A DNA stretch of 64,000 nt from Chthoniobacter flavus Ellin428 (GTDB taxonomy: Bacteria; Verrucomicrobiota; Verrucomicrobiia; Chthoniobacterales; Chthoniobacteraceae), in NCBI RefSeq assembly GCF_000173075.1, contig NZ_ABVL01000008.1, positions 62,001 through 126,000 on the forward strand, written 5' to 3'. This document shows, in pieces, positions 36,846-46,668 of the stretch (the stretch's first letter is position 1; every line of letters begins with the position of its first letter). Under the pieces are notes generated by a model. The model worked only from the letters and a program-made list of their open reading frames with translations. It did no database searches and had not been told where the DNA came from. The position numbers were made by a program, and so were the translations under genes.

Positions 36846-37127
36846 TTACGGCTGCGATTTACCGAGCAACCGCCGTCGCGCTTCGTCCGTTTCCAAGTCC
36901 GCGATAGCCACCACTTTGTCGCGCGACTTTTCGCCAGCTACGATTTCGACGGCGCGCGCGGGCACCGTTAATACCTCAGCAAGAAAATCGCGTAACGCTT
37001 CGTTCGCCTTCCCGTCCATCGCCGGGGCCTGCACCTTCACCTTGACGGCGTCACCGTGCACGCCTACGACTTCGCTGCGTCGGGCGTTCGGCACGATCCG
37101 CAACCGAAGGATCGCTTTCCCGATCAA
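36846..37127 (-). CDS. DUF167/YggU-family protein
   Basis: A 93-residue protein of the YggU family: LRLRIVPNARRSEVVG, then VQAPAMDGKANEALRDFLAEVL and VEIVAGEKSRDKVVAI. The fold is known; the function is not. Its ATG overlaps the stop of the upstream secreted protein gene by four bases, so the two are co-translated. Confidence 0.9.
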   Translation of the reverse strand: MIGKAILRLRIVPNARRSEVVGVHGDAVKVKVQAPAMDGKANEALRDFLAEVLTVPARAVEIVAGEKSRDKVVAIADLETDEARRRLLGKSQP

Positions 37128-37645
37128 GCTTTCGGCTTGATGTAAATGCCAATCAGCGGACGCGGGGAAGGACGCGGCGAAACGAAATCACTGACGAAGC
37201 CCTGCGCGGTGCGCAGCTCGACATGACCCGCGCCCCGGCCACCGTAAACGATGACCGAACCGAGCGGCGCTTTCCACGGATCCGTTTCCTTCAGCCTCTG
37301 GAAACCGAAGCTGTTGGTCAGTTCGCCACCCGCTTCCTTGGCATAGGTCGTGACCGGACGGGTCGAAATGATGTGCGCCGCGACGAGGGCGTCCTTTACG
37401 TAGTGCCAGCAGCGGCTGGTGGAATGCTTCTTCGCCCGGGCGGCGGCGATCTCGGCCGCGTGGATCATCCGCTGATCATAACGGAACCGGCCGGACTGGG
37501 GCCCGAACTGGTGCACCTGGTCGGGGTCCAGCTTCTGGGCCGTCTTGGGGTTGTACAGAGAATCGCTGGCCGCTGCGTGCCCGCAAATCGGGGTAAGCAT
37601 GGCCAAGAGACACAGAATAAGGCAGATGCGAATTTTCTGGTTCAT
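37124..37645 (-). CDS. Secreted CHAP/NlpC-like protein
   Basis: A 173-residue protein with a signal peptide (MNQKIRICLILCLLAMLTPICGHA). Its domain has a cysteine near STSRCWHYVKDAL, a histidine in GGRGAGHVELRT and PLGSVIVYGG between them, as in CHAP and related peptidoglycan amidases. It could cut cell-wall peptides in the periplasm. It overlaps the DUF167 gene by four bases. Confidence 0.65.
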   Translation of the reverse strand: MNQKIRICLILCLLAMLTPICGHAAASDSLYNPKTAQKLDPDQVHQFGPQSGRFRYDQRMIHAAEIAAARAKKHSTSRCWHYVKDALVAAHIISTRPVTTYAKEAGGELTNSFGFQRLKETDPWKAPLGSVIVYGGRGAGHVELRTAQGFVSDFVSPRPSPRPLIGIYIKPKA

Positions 37646-37819
37646 TACGATATAAAAGCGCGGACGTTAACGCGGCTGACAGGATCGTCAACCGCCTTTT
37701 CCCGTACCTTCAAAATATTATCAAAGCAGGAATCCGGCCCAACCCCGGGATTTATTTTGCGTCCGGGCCGCGGAATACCGTTAAGCTGCCCCGTGCACGC
37801 TGCCACTCCCCTCTCTGAA

Positions 37820-39901
37820 ATGGATTGGATTCCCGTCCCCCGGCGGCGGCAGCTGGAGCGTGTCGGTATTACTACGATCGATGGGCTGCTCACCCATTTT
37901 CCGAAGCGGTATGAGGACCGGACCCGCTTCGATCATTTCCCCACCGGCGATAGCGAGGAACCGGTCTGCGTCTGCGGGATCGTAAAGAAGACCAGCCTGC
38001 GGCGGATTCGGGGCTGGCAGAAGATGTTCGATGTCATCCTCGAAGAGGAAGAGGCGCACGCGCTGAGCCAGCCGATTACCTGCCGGTGGTTTAACGCCCA
38101 CTGGGTGGAAAAAATGATCGTCACCGGCCAGCGGCTGGTCGTCTACGGCAAGCCGAAGCGCAGCGGATCGAGCGTGGTCCTTGCGCACCCCGAATTCGAA
38201 ATCGTGGAAAACGACGCGGAGGTGTCGCTGCATCTCAATCGGCTCACGCCGATCCATCGGGCGACCGAAGGGCTGTCGCCGCGCGTCATGCGCCGGCTGA
38301 TCTGGGACGTGTTGGAGCACATGGAAAAGACGCCGGTCGAGTCGTTGATCCCCGATTCGCTCGATGCCACCCCACGCGGCTGGGCGCTGCGGCAGGTGCA
38401 TTTTCCCGACAACCAGGAGACGCTGGCCAAGGCCCGCCGGCATCTCGTGCTCACGGAATTTTTCGGCATGCAACTCTGTGTCGCTGCCAAGCGCGCCGAA
38501 CAGACGAGCCAGCCCGGCGCGTCCCATTTCGTGGCGGATACACTGATGCAGCGCCTGCACGCTGCGTTGCCCTTTCCGCTCACCGGCGCCCAGCAGCGGG
38601 CCATCGGCGAAATCCGCGCCGACCTCGCCGCCCTGCGCCCGATGAACCGTCTCCTGCATGGCGACGTCGGTTCCGGCAAAACGCTGGTCGCGCTCAGCGC
38701 GATGCTCCTCGCCGTGGAAGCCGGCTACCAGGCCGCGCTCATGGCCCCCACGCAGATTCTCGCCGAGCAGCATTACCTTAATTTCCTGCGCCTCTGCGAA
38801 CCCCTCGGCTTGCGCGTCTCCCTCCGCACCGGCGCCCGCCGCGAAGACAGCTCTGCCCTCCCGCTCTTTGAAAACGCGGTGCAGCGAGTTCCGGGGAACG
38901 ATGGGATCGACCCGCTGCCCGATTCCGAGCCCCACATCCTCGTTGGGACGCATGCGCTCCTTTACGAAGGCGCCGGTTTCACCCGGCTCGGGCTGGCGGT
39001 GATCGACGAGCAACACAAATTCGGCGTCCTCCAGCGGGCGCGGTTGCGTAATCAAGGAGTGGCTCCGGATGTCCTCGTGATGACCGCGACGCCCATTCCG
39101 CGGACGCTGACCATGACTCTTTACGGTGATCTCGATGTGAGCACGCTCGATGAACTGCCGGCCCACCGCGGCAAGATCGTCACCGGCGTGCGCGACGCGG
39201 CGAAGTTGCCGGACGCGGTGAAATTCCTGCGCGAACATCTCGAGGCCGGGCGGCAGGCCTACGTCGTCTACCCGCTCATCGATGAATCCGAAAAACTCGA
39301 AGCCAAAGCCGCGGCCACCGAGTTTGCCAAGTGGCAGGAATTCCTCGCCCCAATGCCCTGCGCGCTCCTCCACGGCCGTATCGCGCCGGAGGAAAAGGAC
39401 GCGATCATGGAAAAATTCCGCGGCGGCGAAACCAAGGCCCTCATTGCCACGACCGTCATTGAGGTGGGCATCGACGTCCCGAACGCGAACATCATGCTCA
39501 TCGAGAATGCCGAGCGCTTCGGCCTCGCGCAGCTCCACCAGCTTCGTGGACGCATCGGCCGCGGCCAGCACAAGAGCTACTGCATCCTCCTCCGCTCGCC
39601 GAAGGCCGAGGCCGAGACCGCGGAAAAATTGCGCATCCTCGAAGCGACTTCGGATGGCTTCGAAATCGCCGAAGCGGATCTGAAATTGCGCGGCCCCGGC
39701 GACATCCTCGGCACCGCGCAGAGCGGCCTGCCGCCGCTCAAGCTCGGCGATCCGTTGGCCGACCACGAGCTCATGCGTCTCGCCCGCAACGCCGCGTTCC
39801 TTCTCTTCGAACGCGACCCGCAACTCGAGCGCCCGGAAAATCAACGCTTCCGCCGCGTGCTTGCCGAGACCCGCAAACTCATGCTTTCACAAGTCAGCTA
39901 G
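37820..39901 (+). CDS. recG: ATP-dependent DNA helicase RecG
   Basis: The 693-residue helicase remodels stalled forks and branched DNA. The wedge (OB) domain is followed by the helicase core: Walker A LLHGDVGSGKT, then PTQILAEQH, a Q-containing VIDEQHKFGVLQR (the DEQH box), MTATPIPRTL, and motif VI QLRGRIGRGQHKSYC. The start could be the ATG at 37820 or a GTG at 37793, nine codons upstream. It is followed after 7 nt by a DegP-like protease gene. Confidence 0.97.
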   Translation: MDWIPVPRRRQLERVGITTIDGLLTHFPKRYEDRTRFDHFPTGDSEEPVCVCGIVKKTSLRRIRGWQKMFDVILEEEEAHALSQPITCRWFNAHWVEKMIVTGQRLVVYGKPKRSGSSVVLAHPEFEIVENDAEVSLHLNRLTPIHRATEGLSPRVMRRLIWDVLEHMEKTPVESLIPDSLDATPRGWALRQVHFPDNQETLAKARRHLVLTEFFGMQLCVAAKRAEQTSQPGASHFVADTLMQRLHAALPFPLTGAQQRAIGEIRADLAALRPMNRLLHGDVGSGKTLVALSAMLLAVEAGYQAALMAPTQILAEQHYLNFLRLCEPLGLRVSLRTGARREDSSALPLFENAVQRVPGNDGIDPLPDSEPHILVGTHALLYEGAGFTRLGLAVIDEQHKFGVLQRARLRNQGVAPDVLVMTATPIPRTLTMTLYGDLDVSTLDELPAHRGKIVTGVRDAAKLPDAVKFLREHLEAGRQAYVVYPLIDESEKLEAKAAATEFAKWQEFLAPMPCALLHGRIAPEEKDAIMEKFRGGETKALIATTVIEVGIDVPNANIMLIENAERFGLAQLHQLRGRIGRGQHKSYCILLRSPKAEAETAEKLRILEATSDGFEIAEADLKLRGPGDILGTAQSGLPPLKLGDPLADHELMRLARNAAFLLFERDPQLERPENQRFRRVLAETRKLMLSQVS

Positions 39902-39908
39902 CCCATTC

Positions 39909-41069
39909 ATGCGCCGTTCCCTTTTCATCTTCATCATCGCCGCCCTGATCGCCTTCGGCGTGTATCGCTGGTTTCAGCTCGGCAATCGCCTGCACAGCCA
40001 CAGCCAAAGCGAGCCCTTCACTCCGGCGGCCGGCCCACGCGTCGATCCGAAGGACTTGCAGGTCCTCGCCGCGCTCGATTCCGAATACACCCGGCTCGTG
40101 CAGGCCGTCGTCCCCTCGGTGGTCAGCATCACCACCACGCGGAATGCGCCCAATATCAACCCGTCGATGGCCCTGCTGCTGCAGCGCCTGGGCCGCGGCA
40201 ATCTCACCCAGCCGACGCACTCGCTCGGTTCAGGCGTCATCGTTTCGAGCGAAGGTCACATCCTCACCAATCACCACGTCATCGCCAACATGGACGAAAT
40301 CCTGGTGCAGCTCACCGATGGCCGCACGGTGCCCGCGCAGGTCATCGGCTCGGATCAAGGGCTCGACATCGCCGTGTTGAAAATCAACGCGGACAAACTC
40401 GAACCGCTCCCCTTCGGAGACAGCGACTCGGTGAGTCCCGGGCAACTGGTCTTCGCCGTCGGCAATCCCTTCGGCCTCCAGGAGACGGTCACGCAAGGCA
40501 TCGTCAGCGCCAAAGGCCGCGCGGTGAAAGACAGCGTCGTGGAATTGCTGCAGACCGATGCCGCCGTCAACCCGGGCAACTCCGGTGGCCCGCTCCTCAA
40601 CGTCAAAGGCGAGATCATCGGCATCAACAGTTCCATTTTTTCCTCGAGCGATGGCACCTGGCTGGGCATCAGCTTTGCCATTCCCTCCAACCTCGCGCGA
40701 CATGCCTTGGAGAGCGTGTTGAAGAAGGGCCGCATCGTGCGTGGCTATCTTGGTATCTCGATGGTCGACAATACTCCGGAAATCGCCAAGCGGCTTGGCC
40801 TCTCCGATGCGCAGGGCGTGGTCATCGCGGAAGTCGTGCCCAATTCTCCCGCCGCCAAGGCCGGCCTGAAACCCTACGATCTCATCCGCGGATTCAACGG
40901 ACACTCCATCCTCAATCTCTATTCCCTGCGCAGCCACATCGCCGAAGTCGAAGTGGATTCAAAAGTGGAACTGCGCATCCTGCGCGGAACCCAGGAGATG
41001 ACCATCACCGCCAATATCGAAGAGGCGCCGATGGGCCTGAGCCGAGGGCCGATTCCGATTCAGCGCTGA
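39909..41069 (+). CDS. DegP/HtrA-like periplasmic serine protease
   Basis: A 386-residue S1C protease. An N-terminal membrane anchor (RRSLFIFIIAALIAFGVYRW) precedes the catalytic triad: TNHHV (H123), GLDIAVL (D153) and GNSGGPL (S225). One PDZ domain follows (GVVIAEVVPNSPAAKAGL). A single PDZ and membrane anchor point to DegS/HtrA-like quality control in the periplasm. It starts 7 nt after recG and ends 9 nt before the convergent DUF1501 gene. Confidence 0.93.
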   Translation: MRRSLFIFIIAALIAFGVYRWFQLGNRLHSHSQSEPFTPAAGPRVDPKDLQVLAALDSEYTRLVQAVVPSVVSITTTRNAPNINPSMALLLQRLGRGNLTQPTHSLGSGVIVSSEGHILTNHHVIANMDEILVQLTDGRTVPAQVIGSDQGLDIAVLKINADKLEPLPFGDSDSVSPGQLVFAVGNPFGLQETVTQGIVSAKGRAVKDSVVELLQTDAAVNPGNSGGPLLNVKGEIIGINSSIFSSSDGTWLGISFAIPSNLARHALESVLKKGRIVRGYLGISMVDNTPEIAKRLGLSDAQGVVIAEVVPNSPAAKAGLKPYDLIRGFNGHSILNLYSLRSHIAEVEVDSKVELRILRGTQEMTITANIEEAPMGLSRGPIPIQR

Positions 41070-41078
41070 CGATTTCCC

Positions 41079-42494
41079 TCACGCGAGCAGATCGCTCACC
41101 ACATTTCCAAACACATCCGTCAGCCGGAAATCCCGGCCTTCGTGGCGCCAGGTGAGTCGTTCGTGATTGAGCCCAAACTGATGCAGCAGTGTGGCATTCA
41201 GATCATGCACATGCACCGGTTGTTCGACGGCGCGGAAGCCAAGCTCATCCGTCGCGCCGTGAGTGTAGCCACCTTTGATCCCTCCACCCGCCAGCCACAT
41301 CGAGTAGCCATACGGATTATGGTCGCGTCCGTTTTTCCCTTCGGTCGTTGGCGTGCGGCCAAATTCGCCCGTCCAAACGACCAGCGTATCCTCGAGCAGC
41401 CCGCGCGCACTCAAGTCCTGCAAGAGCGCGGCGCATCCTCGATCCACTTCGTGCAAGCGCTTCGTTTGGCCTTGGTGATTGTTGCCGTGGGTATCCCAGT
41501 CTTCGTTATCGCCGCCGTGATAGATCTGCACGCAGCGGACGCCACGCTCGACGAGGCGGCGCGCGATGAGACATTGCTCGCCAAAACCATCGCCATAGAG
41601 CGCGCGCGTCGCCGCGCTCTCGCGCGCCAGGTCCACCGCCTCAGGCGCCGCGCTCTGCATGCGGAAGGCGAGCTCGTAGCTGGCGATGCGGGCATCGAGT
41701 TCATTGTCCGCCCGCTCCGCCGCATGGGCACGGTTCATTTCCTGCACATAGTTCAACACCGCACGCTGCCCTTCTCCGCCCAGTGCTGCGGGTGGCGCGA
41801 CATAGGGAATCGGCGCCGGGCCTGTTCCGATGGGCGTTCCTTGATACACCGCCGGCAAAAATCCGCTGCCCCACACGCCCGGCCCCGGCTTGAGCGGACG
41901 TGTATGCATGACCACGAACGCCGGTAAATTGTCCGCCATGCTGCCCAGCCCGTAGCTGAGCCACGCGCCGAGCGAAGCGCGCCCGGGCAACGATGAACCG
42001 GTATTCAGCATCCAGATCGCCGGCGTGTGATTGAAGACATCGTGGTGCATGCTGCGCACCACGCACAGGTCATCCGCGCATTGCTGCAAGAGCGGTAGCG
42101 AATCGCAAATCTCCAGACCGCTCTTTCCGCAGCGGCTGAAAGTCTGCTGGCTGCCCATGAGCTTCTGCTTCGATACATCGGTGAATTGCAGCTTCAGGCT
42201 GTGGTATTCGGATGGCGGCGCCTGCCCGTCGAATTTCGTCAGCGCGGGTTTGGGATCGAAAATATCCACGTGGCTCGGGCCGCCGTGCATGAAGAGATAG
42301 ATCACTGCTTTCGCCTTCGGCGCGAAATGCGGCGGACGTGGCGCCAGCGGATTGGCGGGCGCCGCCGACGGAGCGGCTTGCAACCGGCCATCGCGCACGA
42401 GCAGAGAGGTCAGGGCCAGCGCGCCCAGGCCGCCACCGGCGTGGCGCAGCCAATCTCGACGGGAAAGGAGTGAGGATTTCGTTTCAGTCGACAT
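41079..42494 (-). CDS. DUF1501 protein with twin-arginine signal
   Basis: A 471-residue protein of the sulfatase-like DUF1501 family, with an N-terminal signal (SRRDWLRHAGGGLGALAL) of the twin-arginine type. KAVIYLFMHGGPSHVDIFDPKPA is followed by a second block, TLVVWTGEFGRTPTTEGKNGRDH, with metal-ligand-like residues. These proteins usually pair with PSD1 cytochromes in planctomycetes and Verrucomicrobia, as here, where the start overlaps the PSD1 stop by 11 nt. Function is unproven; polysaccharide or sulfated-substrate processing has been suggested. Confidence 0.9.
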   Translation of the reverse strand: MSTETKSSLLSRRDWLRHAGGGLGALALTSLLVRDGRLQAAPSAAPANPLAPRPPHFAPKAKAVIYLFMHGGPSHVDIFDPKPALTKFDGQAPPSEYHSLKLQFTDVSKQKLMGSQQTFSRCGKSGLEICDSLPLLQQCADDLCVVRSMHHDVFNHTPAIWMLNTGSSLPGRASLGAWLSYGLGSMADNLPAFVVMHTRPLKPGPGVWGSGFLPAVYQGTPIGTGPAPIPYVAPPAALGGEGQRAVLNYVQEMNRAHAAERADNELDARIASYELAFRMQSAAPEAVDLARESAATRALYGDGFGEQCLIARRLVERGVRCVQIYHGGDNEDWDTHGNNHQGQTKRLHEVDRGCAALLQDLSARGLLEDTLVVWTGEFGRTPTTEGKNGRDHNPYGYSMWLAGGGIKGGYTHGATDELGFRAVEQPVHVHDLNATLLHQFGLNHERLTWRHEGRDFRLTDVFGNVVSDLLA

Positions 42495-44723
42495 AAAGGA
42501 ATTCATTGGCATTGAGCAAAGCGAGGCACCACTCCACCCAGGCGGCGCCGCGCGCCGCGGGAGGCAGATGATCGCTGCCGAAATCAGCGGGCTCCAGGCC
42601 CTCGGAAGGTGGTGTCTTTTCCCAATGGGCTTCCCGGGCGGCGAGGAAATCGAAGGCCCGACGGCGCTCGTTCGCGGCCATGGGCCGGCCAAAGACGAGC
42701 AACCAGGCGCGATCCGCAGCCCAGCTCGCATTCCCATCACACTCCGTCCACAAACGGCCGGCGAGCGCGCGAGCCCGGGCAAAAGTGTCGTCGCCATTCA
42801 AGAGCGTGAGCGCCTGCGACGCGACGACGGTGCTTTCGCGCCCGGCACAACTGCCGATGGTATCCGGCTCATTGAACACCTCGAAAAAGGGCAGTTTGAT
42901 GGAGCGGCGCACTACGAGATAGAGGCTGCGCCGGTGCAATTCCCAAGGATCCTTCACCGCGTCCCAATGCGTCTGCCGCAGCGCCGCGAGCGCCCACGGC
43001 TCGACCGGGGGAACGACGGGTGGACCGAAGGATTTCAGAATTCAGCTCTCCCGAAATGGCGGAGCATGGCGTCACGCAATTGCTCAGCCTGTAAGCGCCG
43101 GCGCGGAAAGCCGGCCAGCAAGCGATGCGTCGGATCAGCGGCCTGCGCGGCGTGCGAGGCCAGGCTCGACTGGCGATAGGTTGCGGAATCGAGGATCAGC
43201 CGTTGTAAATGGCCGAGATTCCACCCGCTGGAAATGAGGTCGCTGGCCAGCCAATCGAGCAGTTCGGGATGGCTCGGTTCCTCTCCCTGCCGGCCAAAAT
43301 CATTCGCCGTGCGGACCAATCCCTGACCGAAGTCCCACTGCCAGATACGATTCACCAACACGCGCGCGGTGAGCGGATTTTGCGGCGCCGTCAGCCATCG
43401 GGCGAGCGCCGCCCGCCGCGGCGCTTCCGCAGGCAAGGCTCCGCCGCCCGGCAGGATCGTGAGCAATCTCGGCGCCGCTTCCCGCAGGGGCATATCCACT
43501 TCACCGCGCCGCAGCACCTGCACGTCTCCGGCCGGCGTGCATGGCACGAGACTTACGAAAGCCGGCAGGGTATTCTCATCGCCCTTGTTTTTCGCAACGC
43601 CCAGTCGCTCCAGCTTCAGCTCCGCTTCCGCGAAGATCGCCTGCAGGCCGTAATAATCGTCCTGGGTGATTGGGTCGAATTTGTGATCGTGACACCGCGT
43701 GCAGCCCATGGTGAGGCCGAGGAACGCCGCGCCCGTGGTGTCCGCGAGATCGGTCAACCATTCGTTCTCGCGCTCCTTGGAGCGCTGGATGCCACCCTCG
43801 TAACGCATCGGCCCGACCGTCAAGAAGCGCAGCCCATCCGCCGCATCTTCGTTGCCCGGCCACAATTCATCCCCGGCAATCTGCTCCTGGATGAACCGAT
43901 CCATCGGCTTGTTTGCAGCGAAGGAGCGCACCAGCCAATCCCGATACCGCCAGGCATGGGTGAAGAGATAATCCAGTTCGTAGCCGGCGCTGTCCGCATA
44001 ACGGGTCACGTCCATCCAGTGGCGCGCCCAGTGCTCCCCGTATTGGGTGGAACTCAGCAGGCGATCGAGCAAGGCGGCATACGTTGCCTCGTCGTGCTTC
44101 GCGATGAACGCAGTCAATTCCTCCGGCGTCGGGGGCAGACCGGTGATGCCGAAACTCACACGCCGCAGCAGCATCTCCGGCGGGGCGGGAGCGGCGGGGG
44201 TGAGGTGCTCCTGTTCGAGACGCGCGAGAATGAAGTAGTCGATGGCGTTGCGCGGCCACGTCTTGTCCTTCACCACCGGCAGCGGCGGCCGCACGATCGG
44301 CGCGAAGGCCCAGTGCTGTTCGTATTTTGCACCTTCGGCGATCCATTGACGGAACAACTGCTTTTGCGCAGCGGTGAGCTGCTTGTGCGCATTCGGCGGC
44401 GGCATCACCTCGTCCTTGTCGGCCGATTCGACGCGCGCAACGAGCGCGCTCTGGTCCGGCTGGCCGGGAACGATCGCGGTGTCGCCCGACTCCGCAGGTT
44501 TCAGCGCGGCATCGCGCACATCCAAGCGCAGCTTCGCCTTACGCTTGTTGGCGTCCGGGCCGTGGCAGGCGAAACAGTTGTCCGACAGCATCGGGCGAAT
44601 GTCGCGATTGAACTTCACCTCGCCACCCACGGCCATGGCGCCCGAAACCAACCACAGCCACATCCATCTCCAAACGAACAATGGAATTCTGGCGAAGTGA
44701 GTTCTAGGGCGGAAAGAAAGCAT
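42484..44723 (-). CDS. PSCyt1-DUF1549-DUF1553 cytochrome-type protein, two frameshifts
   Basis: A signal peptide (WMWLWLVSGAMA) is followed by a haem-binding cytochrome c segment (DIRPMLSDNCFACHGPDA, with CxxCH), the DUF1549 domain and most of DUF1553. Reading breaks at 43050-43052 (extra G on the coding strand), and again at 43030-43031 (extra C). Removing both restores FGELNSEIFGPPVVPPVEP and joins the C-terminal part (RRSLYLVVRRSIKLPFFEVF) to 42484. The protein is probably exported and passes electrons for a surface enzyme. It is in an operon with the DUF1501 gene and divergent from an AraC regulator. Confidence 0.85.
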
Positions 44724-44768
44724 GCAATGAAGCGCGTTTAGCTTCTACTCTTCTGCCATTTGCCTTAA

Positions 44769-44809
44769 GTTTCGGCCATGCTCGAAACAATCCTAGACAT
44801 GCCCGAAAC
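44769..44809 (+). promoter_or_regulatory. Candidate AraC-type operator half-sites
   Basis: CATGCTCGAAAC (44777-44788) and CATGCCCGAAAC (44798-44809) are direct repeats exactly 21 bp apart, two helical turns. GTTTCGGCCATG (44769-44780) is an inverted third copy. The sites lie at the start of the AraC-family gene and close to the divergent PSD1 start (44723), suggesting control of both. Confidence 0.55.
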
Positions 44810-45602
44810 GAACATTGTTGGTTCACACACCCGGCAATGGGCGATCACCGGCACGGATTGCCCAGCCCTGGCCGCGCACTATATTCGCTCGGTCGGCATG
44901 TCTGAGGTGGGCAAGGGTTATCGCATCATTCGTCACCGGCCGGGCTTCAGCCATGTGAACGTCTGTCTCGAAGGCGCCGGGCGCTCCTGGAACAACGATC
45001 ATTGGATGCGTTTCCCTGCCGGCACCGCGGGCATCTTTCCTCTCGCCGTGCCGCATGGCGGGATGTGGGCCAACGAGCCCTGGCGCATGTGCTGGGTGAC
45101 CTATGTCGAGCCGCCGCAGAAGCATCCGCTCATCGCGGGCTCGCGCATCGAGTTTGTGCACGTCGACCCGCGGCCGCTCGAGTGGGCGCTGCTCGGGCTG
45201 TATCACGAATTCAACCGTGCCAACGAGCCGCAGGCGATTGCGCATCATGCGGCGCTCCTCCATCTGGCCGTGCAACGCGCCGTTCAGGCGGAGCCGAACA
45301 CGAGCCGGCTGGCGCGCCTCTGGGAGAACGTCGACGCGAATCCCGCGCATCCCTGGACCGCCGCCGAGCTGGCCAGCACTGCGCATATGAGCGAGGTGCA
45401 CCTGCGCCGGCTCACCATGGCGGAACTCGGCCGCACCCCGCTGCAACAAGTCGCGTGGCTGCGGGTGCGCCGCGCGGCATTTCTGCTCGAATCCCATGCC
45501 CACACTGTCGAAGCCGCGGCCTGGGATGTCGGTTACCGCAGCACCTCGGCATTCACGACGGCCTTCAAGCGCTGGCTCGGCCGTCCGCCCCGCGGACGAT
45601 AA
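44778..45602 (+). CDS. AraC-family transcriptional regulator
   Basis: A 274-residue regulator. A cupin-like sensing domain (HVNVCLEGAGRSWNNDHW, then PAGTAGIFPLAVPHGG) is followed by two helix-turn-helix motifs: WTAAELASTAHMSEVHLRRL and TVEAAAWDVGYRSTSAFTTAFKRWLG. It responds to a small molecule, probably a sugar. It is divergent from the PSD1/DUF1501 genes and convergent with the rhamnose transporter operon, so its target is open. A second start is the ATG at 44799; half-sites overlap the beginning of the frame. Confidence 0.88.
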   Translation: MLETILDMPETNIVGSHTRQWAITGTDCPALAAHYIRSVGMSEVGKGYRIIRHRPGFSHVNVCLEGAGRSWNNDHWMRFPAGTAGIFPLAVPHGGMWANEPWRMCWVTYVEPPQKHPLIAGSRIEFVHVDPRPLEWALLGLYHEFNRANEPQAIAHHAALLHLAVQRAVQAEPNTSRLARLWENVDANPAHPWTAAELASTAHMSEVHLRRLTMAELGRTPLQQVAWLRVRRAAFLLESHAHTVEAAAWDVGYRSTSAFTTAFKRWLGRPPRGR

Positions 45603-45660
45603 CGGAGGGACCCGCTCCGGCACATCCGACTGGCACCGCCGCTCCCACGGCTACGATCAC

Positions 45661-46668
45661 CTAAAAATCAAACTGATCGATGTTGTCTTTATTAAAGATG
45701 AACGGCTTTCCGAGGACGATGCTATCCCCCTCGATCTTCAACGTCCCGAGACGGCCGGCGTTGTATTCCTTCGCCCCGGGTTTGAGTTGGCCATTCGCCA
45801 GGTCCGCCGCGGCGTGGATGGTGAGATAGCCGAGGTCCTTCGTCTTCCACAGCACTACACTCTGCGTTACGCCTTCGTGGACGTATTTCCGATTCTCGCT
45901 CGGCAAGCCAAGGCCGATCACTTTCACCGCGCCGGTCTTGCCCGCCTGCTTCACCGCTTCCGCCGCACCGGGCACCGCCGGCGAGCAAATGGCCATGATC
46001 AGTTTCAGATTTGGATAGGCGCTCATCAGGTTCGTCGCCTCGGCCTGCGCCTTGTCCTTCAAGTCATCGCACGGCTTGGTATCGACCAGCTTCATCTTCG
46101 GATATTTCTCCGCCAGCCGCGCTTCGATGTGCTTGCGCCATTCATTCATATTCGCCGCGGTGAGCGACGCGGTGATGATGGCAAACTCGCCCTCGCTGTC
46201 GGTGAGTCGCGCGGCTTCATCCATCAAGGTCTCCGCGATCCCTTCCGGTGTCGCTTGGTTGACGAAGAAATCGCGCGCATCCGGATTCGCATCGGAATCA
46301 TAAGTGACAACCTTGATCCCCTTCGACCGCGCTTTTTTCAACGCGGTCGAAATGCCTTCCTTGTTCTCGCAGGCTGCCGCGATGACATCGACGCCGAGCG
46401 TCGTCCAATTCTCGATGATCTCATTTTGCTTCGCCGGATCGGGATCGGTCGGTCCATCAAAAAGCAGGTCCACATTGAGTTCCTTCGCCGCTTCGTCCGC
46501 GCCCGCTTTGCAGGAAATGAAATAGGCGTTGCCCTTGCTCTTCGGCATGAGCGCGATGGTCAGCTTCTTGCCACCTGATGCGTTGCTGGAGCCGCTTTCC
46601 GGAGATTTATTGCAGGCCGAAAGAATCGCGAGCGAAGCGCAAAGGGCGAGGGAAAGGAAACGTTTCAT
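45661..46668 (-). CDS. rhaS: Rhamnose-type ABC transporter, substrate-binding lipoprotein
   Basis: A 335-residue periplasmic binding protein of the RbsB/RhaS class. The signal peptide ends in a lipobox-like LSAC, and the mature part has ALMPKSKGNAYFISC, VDVIAAACENKEGISTALK and VTYDSDANPDARDFFVNQ. It would deliver a sugar, most likely L-rhamnose given the neighbouring rhaB and rhaA. Its start overlaps the end of the permease gene by four bases. Ribose or autoinducer-type ligands are alternatives. Confidence 0.85.
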   Translation of the reverse strand: MKRFLSLALCASLAILSACNKSPESGSSNASGGKKLTIALMPKSKGNAYFISCKAGADEAAKELNVDLLFDGPTDPDPAKQNEIIENWTTLGVDVIAAACENKEGISTALKKARSKGIKVVTYDSDANPDARDFFVNQATPEGIAETLMDEAARLTDSEGEFAIITASLTAANMNEWRKHIEARLAEKYPKMKLVDTKPCDDLKDKAQAEATNLMSAYPNLKLIMAICSPAVPGAAEAVKQAGKTGAVKVIGLGLPSENRKYVHEGVTQSVVLWKTKDLGYLTIHAAADLANGQLKPGAKEYNAGRLGTLKIEGDSIVLGKPFIFNKDNIDQFDF

